From the IMG/VR virus record IMGVR_UViG_3300045107_000543, positions 1 through 25,402 of that record: 25,402 nt of DNA. One strand, written 5' to 3'. The first letter of the stretch is position 1, and each line of letters opens with the position of its first letter. This document shows, in pieces, positions 20,260 through 25,402 of this stretch. The notes under the pieces were generated by a model that was not told where the DNA came from, ran no database searches, and was given only the letters and a program-made list of their open reading frames with translations. The translations under genes and the position numbers were made by a program. Source of the stretch: a virus.

Positions 20260-21656
20260 TGCAAGGCGGCTCGACGCTCGTCAATTTCGTGGACGGGACG
20301 AATTTTTCCACGCTGCACTGGAAACCCGGGTTCAAAACGGTGCAGGGACAATACGTCACGGACGAATTGACGCTCGACATTCTCGGCGCATCCAATGACG
20401 GAACGGCGGCGAATGTGCAGACGCTGCACCGTGCGCTGCTCTACGCCAAAGAAAATTTGGCGCGGCTGCAGGCAGGACAGCCCTACACGCCGATTTTTCT
20501 AAATCTGCAACTGCCGAACGGTTCCTATCTATTGCAGTCCGAAGTGTTCGGCGCGGACGACGAGACGCTCGACAAACTACTGGAAGTGCCGGTGCTGGGC
20601 AATATCGTCGAGGATGTGACGTTAAAAATTCGGCGGCGTTGGTATTTCGAGGAAACGAATCTTGTCCAACTCGTGACAGCGCAAAATATTTCCAACGATT
20701 TGCAGCCGGTGAGTTTGAGTGCCCCGCGCGGCGATGTGGCGAGTCCGCTCTTGATTCGGGTCACACCGGGCACGGCGAGCATCGAAGACCAAGTGCTCGC
20801 GGCACTCTTGACCGAAGGCACGTTGGCGAATCACGTGTATCTGTTGGAGGCGGACAACAGCGGCGCGGTCGGCTATACGGTGACGTTCGGCTCCGGCACT
20901 GCCGCCTACACGGACGCGAATTTTTCGAACGGCAAGGGCGCAGAGATTACGCCGGCAAACACGAATGAGGCGCAGCGCATCTTGTGGACGCTGGACGGTT
21001 CGTCGAGCAAACCGGTAGCAGACCAAATTCATCGCGTGCGTTTGTTTTTGCGCGGCTATGAACTCAGCGGCACGGGCAGCGGCTACAAACTGCGCTGCCG
21101 CATGGGCATCAAGTTCGGTTCGACGACGGTGTGGGGCGCGTGGGGCGATACGCAAAAGACCTACACGGCGGGCAGTTATACGACCAGCGTTCCGCTGATG
21201 GACTGCGGCATTTTGGCGCTGCCCGACATTGCCAGCACGCTGACGACGAACTTCAACATCGTGATTGAAGTGCGCGGGCAGGCGGCGAGCGCATCGGGTC
21301 CGAACGTGCGGATTGACTGCGCGTATCTTTTGCCGTGTTACGAGGGCGGAATCGTTGGCGATGTACAAACCGGATTTGTCGCGGCGACGATGGCGAACAC
21401 ATTAGATGCAACCTATCTCGGCGCAATTGACGGCAATGACCGAACTCCCGACGCGTATCTGACCGATTCGTCCAACAACGTCGCTGCGCCGTGCGCCGCC
21501 ATCGCGGGAATGCCGATTTTTTTAAGACCGAACAAGATGAGTGCGTTGTATGTGCTCACGCGATTGTCGAGCGGCGCACAAACGCACAAACAGGCGCAAA
21601 CACACGTTCTGGATGTCTGGTACAGACCACGCTATCGGGTCGTGAGAGGCGTATAG
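20238..21656 (+). CDS. Distal tail (Dit)-like protein
   Basis: The ORF encodes 472 residues from ATG 20238; the upstream GAGAA is a weak site. The N-terminal third ('FTLKLVQGGSTLVNFVDGTN' and 'LHRALLYAKENLARLQAGQP', then 'VEDVTLKIRRRWYFEE') is a beta-rich tail-tip domain. A middle jelly-roll-like insertion runs about 200-390, and the end returns to the tail-tip type ('THVLDVWYRPRYRVV'). It directly follows the tape measure gene, the usual place for Dit, which forms the hub ring at the tail tip. The insertion may bind sugars, as seen in evolved Dit proteins. The family name is inferred from position and size. Confidence 0.6.
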   Translation: MAFTLKLVQGGSTLVNFVDGTNFSTLHWKPGFKTVQGQYVTDELTLDILGASNDGTAANVQTLHRALLYAKENLARLQAGQPYTPIFLNLQLPNGSYLLQSEVFGADDETLDKLLEVPVLGNIVEDVTLKIRRRWYFEETNLVQLVTAQNISNDLQPVSLSAPRGDVASPLLIRVTPGTASIEDQVLAALLTEGTLANHVYLLEADNSGAVGYTVTFGSGTAAYTDANFSNGKGAEITPANTNEAQRILWTLDGSSSKPVADQIHRVRLFLRGYELSGTGSGYKLRCRMGIKFGSTTVWGAWGDTQKTYTAGSYTTSVPLMDCGILALPDIASTLTTNFNIVIEVRGQAASASGPNVRIDCAYLLPCYEGGIVGDVQTGFVAATMANTLDATYLGAIDGNDRTPDAYLTDSSNNVAAPCAAIAGMPIFLRPNKMSALYVLTRLSSGAQTHKQAQTHVLDVWYRPRYRVVRGV

Positions 21657-21672
21657 ACGCGGCGGAGTCGAA

Positions 21673-22899
21673 ATGCTCGATTGGTCGGTGTATAACAATC
21701 CGGTGTTGAGCGACGGAAAGGTGTATCTACCGTCGCTCCATGCACGCGGCGCGGTCACGGAGGCGAATTTCTCCACGCTCGCGCTCGGCGGATTTGGCGA
21801 CGGTGCGCTCACCTTGCAGAACGTTCCCGACGCGCTCATTTTCGATGCGGTCGGTATCGGCGGCGCGGGGTCGTGGTTGATGAAAGAAATTCGCGTCCAC
21901 GACGGGCAGGGCGCACGCGCGTATGAGGGCATCATCGCGGAGATTCACGCCAAACGTGGCAAACACCGCTACAACCGAATGCTGACGCCGATGTTCAATC
22001 GCATTCGCTGCGAATATTGGCAGCCCGACCCGCTGCATCCGGGACAGCGGCGGCAGGGCATTTTGCAGCGCAACGATACGGCGAGTCAGGCGTTGTATGG
22101 CATCAAGGAATATCGGCTCGACCTCACCAATGACGGCACGATGAAACAAGCGCAGGCGCAGAACCGCGCGGACGATTTTTTGCAAATGTCGAGACTGCCG
22201 CACGAGTTCGATTTCGAGATTGGCGACAAACGCGACGACGTGATGGAGAGCGCGGAAGAGGGCAACGAACTGCAACTGAAGTTGTGGGGCTACTGGTCTA
22301 CGTTGAAATGGCGCTACACCAATTTTCGCGTGCGCACGCCGACCGATTTGCAGACGATTTTTTACAAGAGCGGCAATAATCTGTCGCTCTACACGCTCTA
22401 CTTGAACGGCTATTACTTGCAGTTCGTGGACGTGACGAATACGGCGAATTTGAAAAACACCGGCATCAGCCTCGTCTACAACAGCGCGGGCTCGTTGATG
22501 ACGGTGCAGGATTTTGTGAACGCGATTTTAGGATACGGCGATGCGAACTTGCGGCGCGCGTATTTTCAGATTTGGGAAAACCGCACTGGATATTTGGCGG
22601 TGCGTTCGACCGCGCCGACGTTGTATACGCGTTCGCGTGACGGACGCGCGTGGAGCGTGAACCGCACGCCCCTTCCTGCGTACATGGTGCGGGCGGGCGG
22701 GTATCTGGTGCCGGAGGATTTTCCCTCTTCGCTGGATGATTATTCGGGAGATATTGCGAATGACCCGCGTGCCTCGTTCGTGGACGCGACAAATTACGAC
22801 GACATGACCGGACTGGTGAGAACGCAAGAGCCGCAGGCGGACAATGCCGCGCTGCTCTTGGGACGTGTTGTCGGCAAACGGAGAATCGTGCATGGCTGA
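21673..22899 (+). CDS. Tail hub/baseplate-like protein
   Basis: The ORF encodes 408 residues from ATG 21673 with GGCGGAG upstream. It starts 'DWSVYNNPVLSDGKVYLPSL' and is beta-rich at first, with a helical middle ('DGTMKQAQAQNRADDFLQMS') and mixed end. The second gene after the tape measure usually encodes the hub (Tal/gp27-like) that the tail tube closes on. I see no peptidase or lysozyme motif in it. Its stop overlaps the fibre gene start by 8 bases (ATGGCTGA). Confidence 0.55.
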   Translation: MLDWSVYNNPVLSDGKVYLPSLHARGAVTEANFSTLALGGFGDGALTLQNVPDALIFDAVGIGGAGSWLMKEIRVHDGQGARAYEGIIAEIHAKRGKHRYNRMLTPMFNRIRCEYWQPDPLHPGQRRQGILQRNDTASQALYGIKEYRLDLTNDGTMKQAQAQNRADDFLQMSRLPHEFDFEIGDKRDDVMESAEEGNELQLKLWGYWSTLKWRYTNFRVRTPTDLQTIFYKSGNNLSLYTLYLNGYYLQFVDVTNTANLKNTGISLVYNSAGSLMTVQDFVNAILGYGDANLRRAYFQIWENRTGYLAVRSTAPTLYTRSRDGRAWSVNRTPLPAYMVRAGGYLVPEDFPSSLDDYSGDIANDPRASFVDATNYDDMTGLVRTQEPQADNAALLLGRVVGKRRIVHG

Positions 22900-25402
22900 C
22901 CCGCGTTTCGTCGGCACGCTGTCGAGTTTTGCGGCGGCGTCCTATGACAAGCGCATCAAGCGCAATTCCGTGACGCTGCAAGGCAACAGCGGCAGCGGAT
23001 GGGTGACCCTGCCTGCGAATCAGTATCGCGTCGGGAATACCAGCGGCGAAATCGTGCAGTTGGATAACGATGGCACGGACCTTGTGGACTGGGGTGATTA
23101 TTACGCGTATCAGGACGCGGGCAATGTCGCGTTTCGCGTGACGTACACGATTCGCAATCGGACGACGGGCGCGGATACAGTGGTCACGAATGAGAACCTG
23201 ACCATCACGGAAGAATCGGACTATGCCGAATACATTTCGCCGGATGGAACGGTAGACATCGAAAGCGCCTCCAACGCGTGGCTCGGTTCGGATGCGCTCG
23301 AAGAGGCGGGTGGTTGGTCGGTGGCGGACGGACGCCTCTACGCGGACAACGGCGCGATGAGTCTGGAGTCCACGATTCCCGCGCTGCTGCTCGGCAGCGC
23401 GACCGCGTTCATGTCGGGCGTCGGCGTTTTCGAGGGCAAGGACGGCGGCGTCTACAAGTGGCGCGTGGGCGACCCGGCAGGCAACTATGCGGCGTGGGAC
23501 AATTCGACATTTACGGTCGTTGGAATCATCAACGCACTCGGCGGAACACTCGGCGGATTCAACATTGGGGCGGACTATCTGCGCGATACCGCCGATTCGT
23601 TCGGGCTCGCCTCCACCGTCACGAGCGGCGACGACGTGCGTTTCTGGGCGGGTGCCCCATTTGCAAATCGGACAATTGCACCGCTGCAAATCTATGAGAG
23701 CGGCATGATTTTTGCCAAAGACATCATCTTGGCAAAAGGGTCACTCACCAACGCGAGCGGCGAGACAGGATACGGGTATGCAGTGGGCGAACCAAATTTC
23801 CTGTGTCACTTTGACGGTCCGAGGCCATACGCAACGGACTATCGCGGCAGCGCGATAGGGCACAAGGGACAGGTGGACACCCGCAGCGGCGGCGTCATTT
23901 TCCGCAAGGGTATGTTCGGCAAGGCGGTGCAGATTGCGGAAGCCACGACAAACAAAGTCCTCAATCCGTCCGCCGAGACGACGGGCAATTTCGCGGCACG
24001 CGGCACGGCGACGGTCACGCGGGATACGGGAACGTATTATGTCGGCGTGACGAGTTACAAGGTCGTTTTAGCCGCGGCGAACGATGGCATAGATTTGACG
24101 CTGAGCGCATTGGCGAACGCGAATCATTACGCGTCGTTTTGGGTGACCGGTTCAGCGATTGCGACATTACAAGTCTCGGCGGACGGCACGAATTGGAACG
24201 CTATCACGCAAGAGTATTCGGAGACCATAGATGGCATTACATGGACGCACTGCATCGCGGCAATTCCGGCAGCACAGGCGAACGGTTCGACCACGCTGCG
24301 GATTCGGAATACTGCGTCATCTGGAACGTTCTACATAGACGCGGTGCAGGTCGAACAAAAATCGTATCCGACACCATACTGCGACGGCTCACTCGGCAAC
24401 GGGCACAATTGGAGCGGCACAGCGCACGCATCGCAGTCCTCGCGCACGGCGGCGACACTGACGTATCCGTTCACGGGCAACATGAATTTCGTGCAAGGGT
24501 CGCTGACATTCTGGGCGCGTGAGAACGCGGTGATGACCGGATTCGGGTCTGTCTTTACAGCACGCGGCGATGCAAACAATTTTATCGTCGTCAATCTGTC
24601 GGGCGGCGGCGGGTCGGGTAATCTAATTCCGTATGCGCAAGCCGTTTCTGGCGGCAGCAGCACATCAACAGTTTCGGGCACGGCAGCAATTTCGGCGGGA
24701 TGGCATCATTTTGTCGTCACGTGGAAAAGTGGCGAACTGAAATTGTATGTGGACGGTGCACAGACCGGCACGACGGCGAATTATGCTGCGCCGCTCGTCG
24801 CGCCGACCAACATCGAAATTGGGACGTTCAATGGAGTAAATCCCGCGAACACCTTGATTGACGACCTCGCCATTCTGCCGTATGTGCTCTCGCCGAACGA
24901 AGTCAAGAGCATCTATTACAGCACTGCGCCGCTGATGGTCGGCATCTCGAATCAGGAATGGAGATTGAGCGGTGCGGGCATTGGCGACGTGTGGGGCAAT
25001 GCGTATGGAATTTTTGCGCGGGATGCGAACGGCAATCCGTCGTTCGGTTTGTTCAATGCGGCAGTCAACACGAACACGTTTGGCGGGGCGAATGAGACGT
25101 TGGCGAGCGGTTCATTGATGCTTGGCAACAACAATACGGGCAAGGCGAATTTGACGTATGACGCGGCAGCAGGACAATTGAAATTTCGCGGCGGCACGAC
25201 GACGCAGGCATACATTGACACGAACGGCGCGATTATGGCGGGCGGCGGCGCGATTAAGATAGATGCGAGCGCGATTGCGTCGAACAATGCGCCTATCAAG
25301 GTCGTTAATGCAACTGGCGGGGCTCCAACAACAGGATTTGTAATGACTAGCGTTGATGTTCATGCCGCTGATTCTATTCTTGCCTACTACTATGATGGGT
25401 TG
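22892..25402 (+). CDS. Large tail fibre/receptor-binding protein, 5' part (partial)
   Basis: The frame from ATG 22892 is open without stop for 837 codons to the window edge. Residues 1-330 are beta-rich with repeated Gly/Asn turns. Residues about 357-500 ('NPSAETTGNFAARGTATVTR' to 'FYIDAVQVEQ') look like a CBM_4_9-type carbohydrate-binding module. Residues about 535-680 ('GSLTFWAR', 'GWHHFVVTWKSGELKLYVDG', 'LIDDLAILPYVLSPNEV') are a LamG/concanavalin-type jelly roll. The following part is Gly/Asn-rich with short repeats ending 'NGAIMAGGGAIKIDAS', as in fibre shafts. Such proteins bind host surface sugars. Codon use shifts to AT-ending codons in the last 90 bases. Confidence 0.85.
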   Translation, partial: MADPRFVGTLSSFAAASYDKRIKRNSVTLQGNSGSGWVTLPANQYRVGNTSGEIVQLDNDGTDLVDWGDYYAYQDAGNVAFRVTYTIRNRTTGADTVVTNENLTITEESDYAEYISPDGTVDIESASNAWLGSDALEEAGGWSVADGRLYADNGAMSLESTIPALLLGSATAFMSGVGVFEGKDGGVYKWRVGDPAGNYAAWDNSTFTVVGIINALGGTLGGFNIGADYLRDTADSFGLASTVTSGDDVRFWAGAPFANRTIAPLQIYESGMIFAKDIILAKGSLTNASGETGYGYAVGEPNFLCHFDGPRPYATDYRGSAIGHKGQVDTRSGGVIFRKGMFGKAVQIAEATTNKVLNPSAETTGNFAARGTATVTRDTGTYYVGVTSYKVVLAAANDGIDLTLSALANANHYASFWVTGSAIATLQVSADGTNWNAITQEYSETIDGITWTHCIAAIPAAQANGSTTLRIRNTASSGTFYIDAVQVEQKSYPTPYCDGSLGNGHNWSGTAHASQSSRTAATLTYPFTGNMNFVQGSLTFWARENAVMTGFGSVFTARGDANNFIVVNLSGGGGSGNLIPYAQAVSGGSSTSTVSGTAAISAGWHHFVVTWKSGELKLYVDGAQTGTTANYAAPLVAPTNIEIGTFNGVNPANTLIDDLAILPYVLSPNEVKSIYYSTAPLMVGISNQEWRLSGAGIGDVWGNAYGIFARDANGNPSFGLFNAAVNTNTFGGANETLASGSLMLGNNNTGKANLTYDAAAGQLKFRGGTTTQAYIDTNGAIMAGGGAIKIDASAIASNNAPIKVVNATGGAPTTGFVMTSVDVHAADSILAYYYDGL

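Noticed and set aside
22466-23689. Leftward ORF of 407 codons opposite the hub and fibre genes
   Set aside because: It is Arg/His/Ala-rich antisense of two well supported genes, with no start signal.

Overview
This window is most of the structural half of a tailed double-stranded DNA phage or prophage. The order terminase, portal, protease/capsid, connector, tail tube, tail chaperone, tape measure, tail tip and fibre is that of a long-tailed (siphovirus-like) HK97-type virus. The DNA is GC-rich, with heavy use of GCG and CGC codons. Several promoters are near-perfect bacterial sigma-70 boxes and many starts have GGAG-type ribosome binding sites, so the host is a bacterium. I cannot assign a taxon from sequence alone.

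Region by region. (1) 1-128 is the tail of a rightward gene, possibly an FtsK-like winged-helix end, closed by a bidirectional terminator. (2) 155-2547 is a leftward operon of six small accessory genes: an unknown protein, a second unknown with an ambiguous start, a MazG-like protein, a small protein resembling the DUF1874/STIV-B116 family that includes anti-CRISPR ring nucleases, a helix-turn-helix protein and a two-helix membrane protein. Its promoter faces a rightward, almost leaderless promoter across 2595-2717. (3) 2727-4436 holds a small unknown protein, a secreted/membrane holin-like protein, a ParB-domain protein and a leftward radical-SAM protein. The last two run into each other and both appear cut off at one shared breakpoint near 4030. 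(4) 4631-8708 is the packaging module: small terminase, large terminase, portal fused to a MuF-type minor head domain, and a 54-residue protein. (5) 9099-12952 is the head module: a three-part fusion (DUF6582-like domain, prohead protease, HK97 capsid) with a strong internal start that would make capsid alone, followed by two glycosyltransferase-like genes around a small protein. (6) 12949-16356 is the neck and tail-tube module, ending in a tail-assembly chaperone pair joined by a T TTT TTA -1 frameshift site. (7) 16348-17698 is a leftward, AT-richer insert carrying a DUF4177-like gene and an HNH endonuclease, each with its own promoter. The HNH leader RNA contains a long perfect inverted repeat and three copies of a short motif that could form a switch over the ribosome binding site. 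(8) 17718-25402 is tape measure, distal tail protein, tail-hub-like protein and the start of a large receptor-binding protein with carbohydrate-binding and LamG-like domains, cut by the window end.

The late genes are tightly coupled by 1-8 base overlaps, which supports one long rightward operon from 4631 on. The operon is interrupted by an AT-rich gap with a terminator just before the capsid gene, two hairpins just after it, and the opposite-strand HNH insert. Several leaders have RNA structure next to the ribosome binding site, and two leftward promoters share an 11-base upstream box at identical spacing. The most unusual items are the HNH leader, the nested capsid start, the candidate ring-nuclease-like protein, the shared promoter box and the broken ParB/radical-SAM junction.
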